DNA of 62,838 nucleotides from Corallococcus carmarthensis (GTDB lineage Bacteria > Myxococcota > Myxococcia > Myxococcales > Myxococcaceae): NCBI RefSeq assembly GCF_003611695.1, contig NZ_RAWE01000032.1:1-62838 (forward strand), given 5' to 3'. The position numbers were made by a program, and so were the translations under genes. Numbering within the stretch: position 1 is the stretch's first letter; every line of letters begins with the position of its first letter. The notes under the pieces are model-generated. The model saw nothing but the letters and a program-made list of their open reading frames with translations. It had not been told where the DNA came from and did no database searches. Positions 47,737 to 57,180 of the stretch are shown one piece after another.

Positions 47737-47849
47737 GGGTGGGGGCGCGGGCGCGGGCGGACGCGCCACGCGATGGCCGTACAGGACTCCGCCACGCACT
47801 GAAAGAGGGCGGAGTCCCTGGCCCGGTTCCTCCGGGACGAAGGCCGCCG

Positions 47850-49460
47850 CTACCGCCGGATGCTCAGCGTGACGGAGGTGAACACCTCGACGCTCTTCCC
47901 GTCCACCTGGACGAAGTCACTCTCGTAGCTCACCCGCTGGATGAAGAGGCCGCTCGCTTCGTGCTCGTTGGCGGAGCTGGCGTTGAACCGCGCCATCTGC
48001 ATCGTGCCCATGGCCATGCCCGTGCAGCCCTCGCACTTGGGGGCCCGGTACGCGAACACCGTGCCGCCCTCGATCTGGTTCGTGCCGTTGAGGCGCGGCT
48101 TCGGGACGGCGATGAACAGCCGCTGATCCGTGCCAGGAATATCCCAGACCGCGCCCAGCGGGTGGCTGCTGGTGCTCTCGGCGTTGCTCCCCACCGGACG
48201 GAGGGTCACCACGGTGGAACCATTGCTGTCGAGTTCCGGGTTGATCCGGACGAGGTCCTCCTTCTTCGTCCACCCCAGCCAGTGCAGCTGCGGGAGGTTG
48301 TAGTTGTCCGACGCGAAAGTGCCCATGTACGTGCTTGCGTCGGCGGACGAGTTGACCTTCCCGGTAGAGGGGTCCCGCACGTTGCCGTGCGCGAGGCCGA
48401 GGACGTGCCCGACCTCGTGGGCGTAGTCCCGGAACAGGGTGCCCTTGAGGAAGACGCTGCGCGAGCCGGCGTTCGAGGTGGAGCACACCCCACCCGGCAG
48501 CACATACACCGTCAGGAACGCGTTCGAGTTGGCCTTCTGGCGGGCCTGGTTCTTCGCCGTCGTGCAGTTTGCGCTGGTCACCTGCACGGTCTGCGAACCG
48601 ATGATCTCCAGGCTCACCTGGTTGCGAGACGCGACGGCGTAGAAGTCAGACAGGTTGCGGACGGTGTTCCTGATGGCGTCCAACGAGGGCGTCGTCCTGC
48701 CATCCAGGGCCATGCGGACGATCCGGACGGTGAGCTTCTTGTTGATGGCGCCCAACCTGCTGACGCTGTTGTAGTTCTTGACGCAGGTCGACTCATCGCC
48801 AGCGCAGTCGTAGCGGTTCTCCGAGGGAAGCGCCTCGGCGTCCTGAACCCGGAACGAACGCACCTTGTCGTTCGTGCTCGCGCCGCTCCCGAACGAGGTC
48901 TCACAGAGGTTCGTGTCGGTCTCGACAGTGACCGAGTCGCCGCCGCAGTCCGCGGCGGCGTGGAGCGTCACGGCCTTGCCGATGGGCACGTCGACGAAGG
49001 AGGCGCCCGCGGCTTGCGGGAGGGTGTGGCAGCCGTTGGACGTGGCCTCCTGAATCACCTGGGAGCCGCCGTTACAGTTTTCCCGCACGCGGACGAGCGG
49101 AGAGCGGGGGGCGATGAGCTGCTCGCGCAGCGCGGGCCAGTTGGCCGCCGTGCAGTTTTCCGACTGCACCTCATCCAGGAAGAGGCCGTCCTCGAGCTCC
49201 GCGTGCTCGTAGGTCTGGCACGTCTCCCACAGCTCGCTCCAGTGTTCCCAGTCGCAGGTCCCCGCGTTGACATACGTCTCGACGCACGCCAGCGACGCCG
49301 CGAGCTCCGGGGAGACGACCGCCTGCCGGGTGGCCGCGATGGATGCCTCGGTGCCGGTGCCGCCGGGCTGTTCGCTGGGGGGCTGCGCCCCGTCCTCTCC
49401 CTGGCACCCAGACACCAGCGCGCCACACAGCAAGACACCCATCATGGACAGCTTCCGCAT
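47850..49460 (-). CDS. Metzincin-type zinc metalloprotease lipoprotein
   Basis: The 536-residue lipoprotein has lipobox LVSGC (Cys19). A Cys-rich N-terminal region (about residues 55-210; CNGGSQVIQ, AAADCGGDSVTVETDTNLC) resembles beta/gamma-crystallin-like modules. A protease domain with HEVGHVLGLAH (H348, E349, H352, H358) is the full metzincin zinc signature. The catalytic domain is small and ends with a beta-rich segment. ATG 49460 starts the signal peptide. Two copies of a structured repeat flank the gene. Extracellular protein degradation is likely. Confidence 0.85.
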   Translation of the reverse strand: MRKLSMMGVLLCGALVSGCQGEDGAQPPSEQPGGTGTEASIAATRQAVVSPELAASLACVETYVNAGTCDWEHWSELWETCQTYEHAELEDGLFLDEVQSENCTAANWPALREQLIAPRSPLVRVRENCNGGSQVIQEATSNGCHTLPQAAGASFVDVPIGKAVTLHAAADCGGDSVTVETDTNLCETSFGSGASTNDKVRSFRVQDAEALPSENRYDCAGDESTCVKNYNSVSRLGAINKKLTVRIVRMALDGRTTPSLDAIRNTVRNLSDFYAVASRNQVSLEIIGSQTVQVTSANCTTAKNQARQKANSNAFLTVYVLPGGVCSTSNAGSRSVFLKGTLFRDYAHEVGHVLGLAHGNVRDPSTGKVNSSADASTYMGTFASDNYNLPQLHWLGWTKKEDLVRINPELDSNGSTVVTLRPVGSNAESTSSHPLGAVWDIPGTDQRLFIAVPKPRLNGTNQIEGGTVFAYRAPKCEGCTGMAMGTMQMARFNASSANEHEASGLFIQRVSYESDFVQVDGKSVEVFTSVTLSIRR

Positions 49461-49738
49461 ACGTCTCCCTGGCGCGGCCCGTGGCCGCATGTCACTGCGA
49501 AACATGTGCAGTGGTTCATCTGTGGAGATTCAATGGATGTCCCAGCCCGTGGCTGTGGAATCACGGCTGTCTTGCCTGCGGGTCGCGCGGCCGACGCCCA
49601 TCCTGCTCTGAAGGCTCTTACCTGACTTCCCTGGAGGTGTTCACAATTGGAATGATATTTTTTGACTGGGCGTCCGTCTGACTCAGTGCGTGAGAAGTGA
49701 CAGACGTTGGTGGATGCCCGGCCCGCTCCAGGCGCCCC
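49461..49738. other. Upstream region of the metzincin gene
   Basis: This is the first part of the 522-bp gap between the metzincin start and the HlyD gene; the rest holds repeat copy B and a leader for the export operon. Around 49640-49665 it is AT-rich (AATGATATTTTTTG), probably the minus-strand promoter of the metalloprotease. No gene is seen. Confidence 0.4.
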
Positions 49739-49837
49739 GCCCCTTCCTGTCCGGCGGCCCGGCGCCCGGCGCCGGAAGTCCGAACAGGTGAAGGCCCTGC
49801 CCCTGGGGGCTCCCCTGGCGTTCGGTGCTGGCACGTC
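49739..49837 (-). repeat. Structured intergenic repeat, copy B
   Basis: This copy matches copy A (47635-47736) at close to nine of ten positions, with one or two small indels. Its outer stem is CCTGTCCGG (49746-49754) with CCGAACAGG (49780-49788). The one substitution relative to copy A gives a C/A mismatch on the plus strand but a G-U pair in minus-strand RNA, so a minus-strand structure would be kept. It lies between the metzincin gene and the HlyD/ABC operon. Confidence 0.8.
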
Positions 49838-49982
49838 CAGTGCTCAAGGTGACGCCAGGACACGGGTTCAGGACACGCCCGTGTACCAGAAGCGGACCCC
49901 CTGGGATGGGCAGGCGTAGCGTGGACCCGCCGCGCTCAGGGGGGCGCTCCATTCGCGGCGAGGGCCGCGCCAGGAGGCACGG

Positions 49983-50978
49983 GTGGGACCGGCGAGGAAG
50001 TCGAAACACTCGAAGCGGGGCATCGTCGCGGGGGCGGTGCTGGTGGCCATCATCGTCAGCGGCATCCTCTGGCTGCGGCGGCCGGTTCCGGAGCCGCCGC
50101 CGCGCTTCACCGGCTACGTCGTCAGCGACAACGTCTACCTGTCCTCGCCGGTGGCCGGCATGGTGGCGTCCGTCGCGGTGGTGCGCGGGCAGCGCGTGGC
50201 GGTGGGCACGCCGCTGTTCCGCATGGAGCCCACGTCGCTGGTGGCGCGGGCCGACCAGGCGCGGGCGCAGGTGGGGCAGGTGGAAGCTCAGCTCCTCGCG
50301 CGGCAGTCGGACGTGGCCCGCGCCCGTGCCTCGCTCGCCGCCGCGCAGGCGGAAGCGGACCGCGCGGACGCGGAGCTGGCCCGGCTGGTCGCCGTCCAGA
50401 AGGCCATCGAAGGCGCCGTGACGCCCCAGCAGCTGGACCTGCTGCGCGCGACGGCGACCCGGGCCCATGCCCAGCGCGACGTGGCCCGCACGGACGTGGC
50501 GGCGGCGGGCGCGCAGCTGGAGGTCGTCCGCGCCCAGCTCACCAGCGGACGCGCGGGTGTCACCGCCGCGGAGCAACAGGTCGTGGAGCTGGCGCCCGTG
50601 TCCCCCGTGGTGGGCCGCGTGGAGGACGTCCTCTTCCAGCAGGGCGAGTGGGCCATGCCCAACGCCCCCGTCGTCAGCATCATCCCGGACGCGAAGCTGA
50701 AGGTGCGCTTCTACGTGCCGCAGGGAAGGGTGGCGTCCTTCCCACCGGGCACCGCCGTGAACATCGCCTGCGACGGCTGCGACACCGGGATGACGGCGCG
50801 CGTGGACTACGTCGCCCCGCGCCCTGAATACACGCCACCCATCATCTACAGCCTGGAGACGCGGCAGAAGCTGGTGTTCCTGGTGGAGGCGGTGCCCTCC
50901 GCGCCCACGCAGCTGTTGCCAGGGCAGCCCATCGACGTGACGCCGCTGAAGCACGCGCAGGTGGAGGCGGACCGATGA
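49983..50978 (+). CDS. HlyD-family membrane fusion protein
   Basis: The 331-residue adaptor has one N-terminal membrane anchor (GIVAGAVLVAIIVSGILWL). A biotinyl-lipoyl-like half (GYVVSDNVYLSSPVAGMVASV) and a long coiled-coil hairpin (about residues 90-200) follow. The second lipoyl half (SPVVGRVEDVLFQQGEW) and a beta-barrel end the chain. GTG 49983 has AGGAGG five bases upstream. Together with the next two genes, which overlap by 4 bp each, it resembles YbhGFSR/YhiI export systems. Cargo unknown. Confidence 0.9.
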   Translation: MGPARKSKHSKRGIVAGAVLVAIIVSGILWLRRPVPEPPPRFTGYVVSDNVYLSSPVAGMVASVAVVRGQRVAVGTPLFRMEPTSLVARADQARAQVGQVEAQLLARQSDVARARASLAAAQAEADRADAELARLVAVQKAIEGAVTPQQLDLLRATATRAHAQRDVARTDVAAAGAQLEVVRAQLTSGRAGVTAAEQQVVELAPVSPVVGRVEDVLFQQGEWAMPNAPVVSIIPDAKLKVRFYVPQGRVASFPPGTAVNIACDGCDTGMTARVDYVAPRPEYTPPIIYSLETRQKLVFLVEAVPSAPTQLLPGQPIDVTPLKHAQVEADR

Positions 50979-51901
50979 ACGAGCGGGCCATCGACGTGCG
51001 CGGGCTCAACAAGTCCTTCGGCGACCGGCACGTCGTGCGGGACGTATCCATCGCCGTGGACACCGGGCGCATCACCGGCTTCCTGGGACCCAACGGCTCC
51101 GGCAAGACGACGACGCTGCGGCTCCTGTGCGGGCTGCTCACGCCCGACAGCGGCGAGGGCACCGTGCTGGGCATGGACTTCCGCGCCCGGGGCGACGCCA
51201 TCAAGCGCCAGACGGGCTACATGACGCAGAAGTTCTCCCTCTACGAGGACATGACGCTGGAGGAGAACCTGGCCTTCGTCGCGCGCGTCCACGGGCTGGA
51301 GCAACGGCGCGAGCGGGTGGAGGACACGCTCCACCGGCTGGGCCTCTTCGACCGGCGCAAGCAGCTCGCGGGCGCGCTCTCCGGAGGCTGGAAGCAGCGC
51401 CTGGCGCTGGCCGCCGCGACGCTGCATGAGCCCCGCCTGCTGCTCCTGGATGAGCCCACGGCGGGCGTGGACCCCAAGGCCCGCCGCGAGTTCTGGGATG
51501 AAATCCACACGCTCGCCGCGGGTGGCCTCACGGTGCTGGTGTCCACGCACTACATGGACGAAGCGGAGCGCTGCCACGACATCGGCTACATCCTGTATGG
51601 GCGCCTCATCGCCCGGGGCACGGCGGACGCGATCATCCGCGACTCGGGGCTGGTGACATTCCTGGGCGAGGGGCCGGGCATCGACCGCGCGGCGCACCTG
51701 CTGGCCCAGGCGGACGGCGTGCTCAGCGCCTCCGCGTTCGGCGCCTCCGTGCACGTCAGCGGGGTGAAGCGCGAGGCCCTGGAGGCCGCGCTCGTCCCCT
51801 GGCGCAAGGAGCCCTTCCGGTGGAGCGAGGTGCCGCCGTCCCTGGAGGACGTCTTCATCCAGCTCATGGGTCGCGAGCGCGACGAACGGTACACGTCATG
51901 A
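50975..51901 (+). CDS. ABC transporter ATP-binding protein (export type)
   Basis: The 308-residue ATPase has Walker A GPNGSGKTT, signature LSGGWKQRLALAA, Walker B RLLLLDEPTAGVDP and the H-loop in LVSTHYMDEA. The GGWKQ variant of the signature is common in ABC-2 exporters of this group. It starts on the HlyD stop codon (ATGA) and its stop overlaps the permease start. The product energises the ABC-2 permease. Confidence 0.93.
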   Translation: MNERAIDVRGLNKSFGDRHVVRDVSIAVDTGRITGFLGPNGSGKTTTLRLLCGLLTPDSGEGTVLGMDFRARGDAIKRQTGYMTQKFSLYEDMTLEENLAFVARVHGLEQRRERVEDTLHRLGLFDRRKQLAGALSGGWKQRLALAAATLHEPRLLLLDEPTAGVDPKARREFWDEIHTLAAGGLTVLVSTHYMDEAERCHDIGYILYGRLIARGTADAIIRDSGLVTFLGEGPGIDRAAHLLAQADGVLSASAFGASVHVSGVKREALEAALVPWRKEPFRWSEVPPSLEDVFIQLMGRERDERYTS

Positions 51902-53034
51902 CGGGCTCCCTTCCGCGCATCCTGGCCGTGCTGCTCAAGGAGTTCACGCAGCTGCGGCGCGACCGCATCACCTACGCGATGATCCTCCTCATGCCGGTGA
52001 TGCAGCTGCTCATCTTCGGCTACGCCATCAACATGGACCCCCGGCACCTGCCCGCCGCGGTGCTGTCCCACGACACCAGCACCCTGGCGAACTCCGTCGT
52101 CGCCACGCTGGAGCGCACCGGCTACGTGGACGTGCGCTACCTGCCGCGCTCCGACGAGGAGTTGGATCAGCTCATCCGCCGGGGACAGGTGATGCTGGGC
52201 ATCACCATCCCGCCGGACTTCACGCGGCGGCTGCTCAAGGGGGAGCGCCCCCAAATCCTCGCGGAGGCGGACGCGTCCGACCCGCAGGCCGCCGCCGGAG
52301 CGCTGGCCGCGGTGAGCGTGCTGCCCACGGAGGCGCTGCGGAACGAACGGCTGGGACTGGGGACGCCCCGGTCCGCCGCGCCCGCGTTCGAGGTGGTGGT
52401 GCACCGGCGCTACAACCCGGAGAGCCGCTCGCCGTTCCACATCGTGCCGGGCCTGCTGGGCATCATCCTGTCCATGACGCTGGTGATGATGACCGCCATG
52501 GCCGTCACCCGCGAGCGCGAGCGCGGCACCATGGAGACGCTGTTGTCCACGCCCGCCACCCCGGCGGAGATCATGGTGGGCAAGCTCACGCCGTACGTCG
52601 TCGTGGGGCTGGTGCAGACCGTCGTCGTCCTGGGCATGGCACGGGGGCTGTTCTCGGTGCCCATGGCCCGCACGCCCGCGGGATGGCTGGCATTGGCGTG
52701 CGGCATCGTGCTGTTCATCGTGGGCAACCTGTCGCTGGGCTACCTCATCTCCACCGTGGCGCGCAGCCAGTTGCAGGCGATGCAGATGTCCATGTTCTAC
52801 ATGCTGCCGTCCATCTTCCTCTCTGGCTTCGCCTTCCCCTTCCTGGGGCTGCCGCCGTGGGCGCGGGTGCTGGGGGAGATCATCCCCGTCACGCACTTCC
52901 TGCGCATCGTCCGGGGCGCGCTGCTCAAGGACCAGGTGCTCGCGGACATGGGGAACGACCTGCTCGCGCTGGGCCTGTTCGTGCTCGGGGTGGCGGGTGT
53001 GGCGCTCGCACGGTCGCGCACCACCCTGGATTGA
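51898..53034 (+). CDS. ABC-2 type permease (YbhS/YbhR-like)
   Basis: The 378-residue permease has an N-terminal helix (YAMILLMPVMQLLIFGYAI), a periplasmic domain of about 140 residues (HLPAAVLSHDTSTLANSVVA), and five C-terminal helices (LLGIILSMTLVMMTAMAV, SIFLSGFAFPFLGLPPWA). The motif TRERERGTMETLLSTP is the usual ABC-2 loop. ATG 51898 overlaps the ATPase stop. With HlyD it should form an envelope-spanning exporter for drugs or peptides. It converges on hflX with a 12-bp gap. Confidence 0.92.
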   Translation: MTGSLPRILAVLLKEFTQLRRDRITYAMILLMPVMQLLIFGYAINMDPRHLPAAVLSHDTSTLANSVVATLERTGYVDVRYLPRSDEELDQLIRRGQVMLGITIPPDFTRRLLKGERPQILAEADASDPQAAAGALAAVSVLPTEALRNERLGLGTPRSAAPAFEVVVHRRYNPESRSPFHIVPGLLGIILSMTLVMMTAMAVTRERERGTMETLLSTPATPAEIMVGKLTPYVVVGLVQTVVVLGMARGLFSVPMARTPAGWLALACGIVLFIVGNLSLGYLISTVARSQLQAMQMSMFYMLPSIFLSGFAFPFLGLPPWARVLGEIIPVTHFLRIVRGALLKDQVLADMGNDLLALGLFVLGVAGVALARSRTTLD

Positions 53035-53046
53035 CGTGGCCTGCTC

Positions 53047-54741
53047 TCAATAGGGGACGGAGTCCTCCTGGAACGAGCGGCCGCTGGCGGTGAGCGCCTT
53101 GCCCTCGTGCCAGAGCAGCTCCTCCGTGCGCAGCAGCAGCTCCGTGAGCCCTTCGCCCGTGCGCGCGCTGATGGGGACACCTTCACTCGCGTGGGCCTCC
53201 AGGAGCGCCATGACGCCCTCCACGCCGCCTTCCAGCAGGTCGCTCTTGTTGAACACGAGCAGGCGCGGCGTGTCCTGAAGCCCCAGGTCCTGGAGGATCT
53301 TCTCCACGGCCTCCATCTGCAGCCGGTACGCGGGGTCCGACGCGTCCACCACGTGCAGCAGCAGGTCCGCGTCCTCCAGTTCTTCCAGCGTGGCGCGGAA
53401 GGCGTTCACCAGGGTGCGCGGCAGCGCGCGGATGAAGCCCACCGTGTCGGTGATGACGACCTCCCGGTCCTGCGGGAAGCGCAGCCGGCGGCTGCTGGGG
53501 TCGAGTGTCGCGAAGAGCTTGTCCTCCACCACCACGTCCGAGTCCGTCAGGTGGTTGAGCAGCGTGGACTTGCCCGCGTTCGTGTAGCCAACGATGGAGA
53601 TGATGGGCACGTCATGCCGCACGCGCTGCTTGCGGCGCACCTGCCGGCTGGCTCCCACCGCGTCGATGCGCTTCTCCAGCAGCGCGATGCGGTCGCGCAC
53701 CCGCCGGCGGTCGATCTCCAGCTTCGTCTCACCGGGCCCCCGCCCGCCAATGCCTCCCGTGAGCCGGGAGAGCCCTTCGTCGCGCTGCGCGAGCCGGGGC
53801 AGCCGGTAGCGCAGCTGGGCCAGCTCCACCTGGAGCCGGCCTTCAGCGCTGTGCGCGTGCTGCGCGAAGATGTCGAGGATGAGCTGCGTGCGGTCCAACA
53901 CCTTCAGCGACGTGTGGTCGCTGATGTGCCGCGCCTGCGCGGGCGTCAGGTCGTGGTCGAAGATGATCATGTCCGCGAACCGCCGCATCGCCTGCTGGTT
54001 CAGCTCCTCCAGCTTCCCCCGGCCCACGACGAAGCGCGGGTCGATCTGCTCACGGGACTGGAAGACGACGTCGAGCACCTCGATGCCCGCCGTCCGCGCC
54101 AGCTCCCGCAGCTCCACCATGGTCGCCTCCGCGGCGGCGCGGCCCTCCAGCGCCACTCCGACGAGCAGGGCCCGCCCCTGCGGGGTGACCTCCCGGCCTG
54201 CGATCGCATGGCCGAAGGCCTCCTCCAGCTCCTCGGCCAGCGCCACGGGGTCCACGTCGAGCGTGTGGAGACCCGAAGCCTTCCGCGTCTTCCAGAACCG
54301 CTCCCGAGGACCGACGGACTCGGGATCGAGGTGGCCCAGGTAGACCTTGCCCGGCTGGCCGTCCGGACGCGTCTCGATGGCGCAGACGAGATCCAACCGG
54401 AGCAGCGCGAGGTCGGTGATGTCGTCGGGCGTCAGCGGTTCGTCCTTCAGGTGGGTGTGCACCAGGCGCAGCCCTCGCAGCCGCGTGTCCCCCGCGCGCA
54501 TGCGGCCGATGTCTGGGAGGTCCAGGCGGGTCGCGTCACCGACGATGACGTGCTCGATGTCGCCGCGCCGGTCGACGAGCACGCCCACCTGGCGGCCCGT
54601 CTCCTGGGTGAGGGCGCAGAGATGGCCGGCAAGCTCGGGGCTCACGACCTCGTCAGGCCGCACGTGCTGGCGCCAGGTCGCCTCCAGGCGCTGAAGCTGG
54701 CTGGGCTTGAGCCCTTGGATGTTTCCATGGATGGCGGGCAT
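53047..54741 (-). CDS. hflX: Ribosome-associated GTPase HflX
   Basis: The 564-residue GTPase has an N-terminal extension of about 180 residues, the HflX-specific region ([52 protein letters not shown]), and a G domain with G1 [11 protein letters not shown]3 DTVGF and G4 NKSDL. HflX splits stalled 70S ribosomes under heat or antibiotic stress. The extension is longer than in E. coli HflX but is seen in other GC-rich bacteria. It is expressed away from the propeller lipoprotein, and a 14-bp palindrome lies 22 bp upstream of its ATG. Confidence 0.93.
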   Translation of the reverse strand: MPAIHGNIQGLKPSQLQRLEATWRQHVRPDEVVSPELAGHLCALTQETGRQVGVLVDRRGDIEHVIVGDATRLDLPDIGRMRAGDTRLRGLRLVHTHLKDEPLTPDDITDLALLRLDLVCAIETRPDGQPGKVYLGHLDPESVGPRERFWKTRKASGLHTLDVDPVALAEELEEAFGHAIAGREVTPQGRALLVGVALEGRAAAEATMVELRELARTAGIEVLDVVFQSREQIDPRFVVGRGKLEELNQQAMRRFADMIIFDHDLTPAQARHISDHTSLKVLDRTQLILDIFAQHAHSAEGRLQVELAQLRYRLPRLAQRDEGLSRLTGGIGGRGPGETKLEIDRRRVRDRIALLEKRIDAVGASRQVRRKQRVRHDVPIISIVGYTNAGKSTLLNHLTDSDVVVEDKLFATLDPSSRRLRFPQDREVVITDTVGFIRALPRTLVNAFRATLEELEDADLLLHVVDASDPAYRLQMEAVEKILQDLGLQDTPRLLVFNKSDLLEGGVEGVMALLEAHASEGVPISARTGEGLTELLLRTEELLWHEGKALTASGRSFQEDSVPY

Positions 54742-54763
54742 CGAGGTGGCCTTCCTGTCGTCG

Positions 54764-54777
54764 GGAGCAGCTGCTCC
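54764..54777. promoter_or_regulatory. 14-bp perfect palindrome upstream of hflX
   Basis: GGAGCAGCTGCTCC is a perfect palindrome 22 bp upstream of the hflX ATG, close enough to affect ribosome binding or to be an operator. Such short GC-rich palindromes occur by chance in this genome, so the call is weak. Confidence 0.3.
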
Positions 54778-54976
54778 ACGGTCCTCCGCTCACGCTAGGC
54801 ATCTCGTCGCAGCCCGGCGCGTCATCCCGGCGGGCCGCGTCATCGTGCGGCCCTTCGCAAGCGCCGCGTGTGTGCGGCGATCCAAACGGACCGCTGATTG
54901 CAACCTTCTTCCGCACCGGAGCCACGCCCCACGTGGTTTCGCGGGTTTCACGCCCGCGTCCGGTCTGGAGATGCCC

Positions 54977-57103
54977 ATGTCCCGTGACAACTCCTTCGCG
55001 GCAGGTGCGGTGCGGACTTCGCGCCTGCAGGATGCGCCGCGTTCAAGCCTTTCTCCGTGGAAGAGGGTGGCCCTCCCACTCATGCTCCTGTTCGTGGCGC
55101 CATTCGCCGCGGGCTGTGGCGACGATGACGTCGACTGCGTTCCGAGGACGTGCGAGTCGCAGGGCTTCAACTGTGGTGACTCGACGGATGGATGTGGCCA
55201 GCCGCTCGACTGCGGAACCTGCGCGGCGCCCTCCACCTGTGGCGGCGCCGGCCAGGAGAACGTCTGTGGTTGCAGCTCGATGAAGACGGCGTGCAGCCCC
55301 GGGGCCGAGTGCGGCGTCGAACCGGATGACTGCGGTGGCACCATTTCCTGCGGCACCTGCACGGCGCCGGAGGTGTGCGGTGGGCGCGGCGTGGAGAAGA
55401 CCTGCGGCATCCCCGCCGCCAACCGCGAGTGCAGCGACGGCTGGTGCTGGGAGTACCCGCTGCCCCACGGCTACAGCTTCCTGGGGGCGCACTTCAGCGC
55501 GGCCAATGATGGCTGGGCCGTGGGCGAGGATGGCTTCATCCAGCACTGGGATGGGACGCAGTGGACGCGCGTGGCCAGCGGGACGCTGACGCCGTTGCGC
55601 GATGTGCACGCCATCACGCCGACGGACGTGTGGACGGTGGGCGCGGGCGGCACCGTGCTCCACTCCACGACAGGCGCAGCCTTCTCCCCCGTGAGTTCCG
55701 GGACGACGCGCGACCTGACGTCCGTGTGGGCCTCCGGCCCGAGCGACGTCTGGGCCGTGGGCGCCAACGGCACGGTGCGGCGCGACCGGGGCAGCGGCTT
55801 CCAGGGCGTGGATGTGTCCACGACCCAGGGGCTCAACGGCGTGTGGGGCAGCGGGCCGTCGGACGTCTGGATGGTGGGGCAGTCCGGGACGCTGCGCCGG
55901 TACGACGGCAATGCGGTCTCCAGCGTTGACGCGGGCACGACGGACATCGACTTCCACCAGGTGACGGGCACCGGCCCGAACGACGTCTGGACCGTCGCCT
56001 CGGATGACCCCTGCCTCATCTGCGACGACTTCGGCCAGGTGTTCCGCACCACGCCCACCGGCGTCGAGCAGTCCCTGCGCTCGTCGGATCAGCTGTACTA
56101 CGTGTACGCCGCGTCGCCCTCGCTGGTGATGACCGGTGGAGAGGACTTCGGCTACTTCTGGAACGGCACGAAGTGGACGGACACGGCCGCGGACTCCGCG
56201 GGTCCCATCGCTGGCAGCGGGCCTGACGACGTGTGGTCCTTCGGCCGGGGTGGGCTGGTGCAGAAGTGGAACGGCCAGGTGTGGACCTTCAAGGCGCCGC
56301 TGATCACGCTGGGGGCGGCGCGGGCCATCCACGGCACGGGGCCCTCGGACGTGTGGGTGGTGGCGGATACGGGCCGGGTGCTGCACTGGAACGGTGGCGG
56401 CTGGCGTGAGATCCCGCTGGAGTCCTTCACCTCCGACAACGTATCGGGTGTCTACGCGGCCTCGCCAACGGCGGTCTGGGTGACGACGTCGTTCTACGGC
56501 CGCATCCTCCGGTTCGATGGGACCCGCTTCATCGAGGAGCGTGATCCGGAGACGCCGGACCTGTTCGCCATCCACGGCGCGTCGGCGACGGACGTGTGGG
56601 CCGTGGGCAAGTCCGGCGAGGCGGTCCACTCGGATGGCACCACCTGGACGCGGCAGCCCACGGGGGCCAGCGTGACGCTCAACGGCGTCTGGGTGCAGGG
56701 ACCCTCGTTGGCCATCGCGGTGGGCGAGGCCGGCACCGTCCTGCGCTGGGATGGCACGGCCTGGAGCACGATGACGTCAGGCACCAGCGTGTCCCTGAAG
56801 GCCGTGTGGGGCAGCGGGCCGAACGACGTCTGGGCCGCGGGAGCAGGGGGCACGTTGCTGCGCTACAACGGCACCGTCTGGACTGCCGTGGCCAGCGGCA
56901 CCGCGTCCCAGCTCAACGGGTTGATGGGGCGCTCCGCCTCCGAGGTCTGGGCCACGGGCGACAACGGGACGCTGCTGCGCTTCGACGGCACGACGTGGAA
57001 CGCGGAGACCACGGGCACCCGCCGCGTCCTCCGGGGCGTGTGGGCGCCGTCCTCGTCGGAGCTGTGGCTCGTGGGCGACTCGGCGGTCTTGCACAAACCC
57101 TGA
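54977..57103 (+). CDS. Lipoprotein with Cys-rich module and beta-propeller of DVWAVG repeats
   Basis: The 708-residue lipoprotein has signal peptide and lipobox FAAGC. A Cys-rich module (CESQGFNCGDSTDGCGQPLD; CGTCTAPEVCGG) is followed by a propeller with more than ten repeats of the form G-(S/P)-x-x-DVW-(A/T/M)-VG (VWASGPSDVWAVG, VWGSGPSDVWMVG, VWGSGPNDVWAAG). ATG 54977 has GGAG six bases upstream. This architecture is common in myxobacterial surface proteins of unknown function. It is divergent from hflX across 235 bp. Confidence 0.8.
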   Translation: MSRDNSFAAGAVRTSRLQDAPRSSLSPWKRVALPLMLLFVAPFAAGCGDDDVDCVPRTCESQGFNCGDSTDGCGQPLDCGTCAAPSTCGGAGQENVCGCSSMKTACSPGAECGVEPDDCGGTISCGTCTAPEVCGGRGVEKTCGIPAANRECSDGWCWEYPLPHGYSFLGAHFSAANDGWAVGEDGFIQHWDGTQWTRVASGTLTPLRDVHAITPTDVWTVGAGGTVLHSTTGAAFSPVSSGTTRDLTSVWASGPSDVWAVGANGTVRRDRGSGFQGVDVSTTQGLNGVWGSGPSDVWMVGQSGTLRRYDGNAVSSVDAGTTDIDFHQVTGTGPNDVWTVASDDPCLICDDFGQVFRTTPTGVEQSLRSSDQLYYVYAASPSLVMTGGEDFGYFWNGTKWTDTAADSAGPIAGSGPDDVWSFGRGGLVQKWNGQVWTFKAPLITLGAARAIHGTGPSDVWVVADTGRVLHWNGGGWREIPLESFTSDNVSGVYAASPTAVWVTTSFYGRILRFDGTRFIEERDPETPDLFAIHGASATDVWAVGKSGEAVHSDGTTWTRQPTGASVTLNGVWVQGPSLAIAVGEAGTVLRWDGTAWSTMTSGTSVSLKAVWGSGPNDVWAAGAGGTLLRYNGTVWTAVASGTASQLNGLMGRSASEVWATGDNGTLLRFDGTTWNAETTGTRRVLRGVWAPSSSELWLVGDSAVLHKP

Positions 57104-57180
57104 CACCGGCACTTCGCGTTGACCTCCAGCCCGGTCCCGCCCTGTAGATTGGGGCGGGACACGTCCGCCAAGGAGCGCGC

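Noticed and set aside
47578..47799. Small ORFs across both repeat copies with similar peptides (CSDFRRR, GRRTGRG)
   Set aside because: The peptide similarity follows from the DNA repeat; no ribosome sites, and stems explain the conservation.
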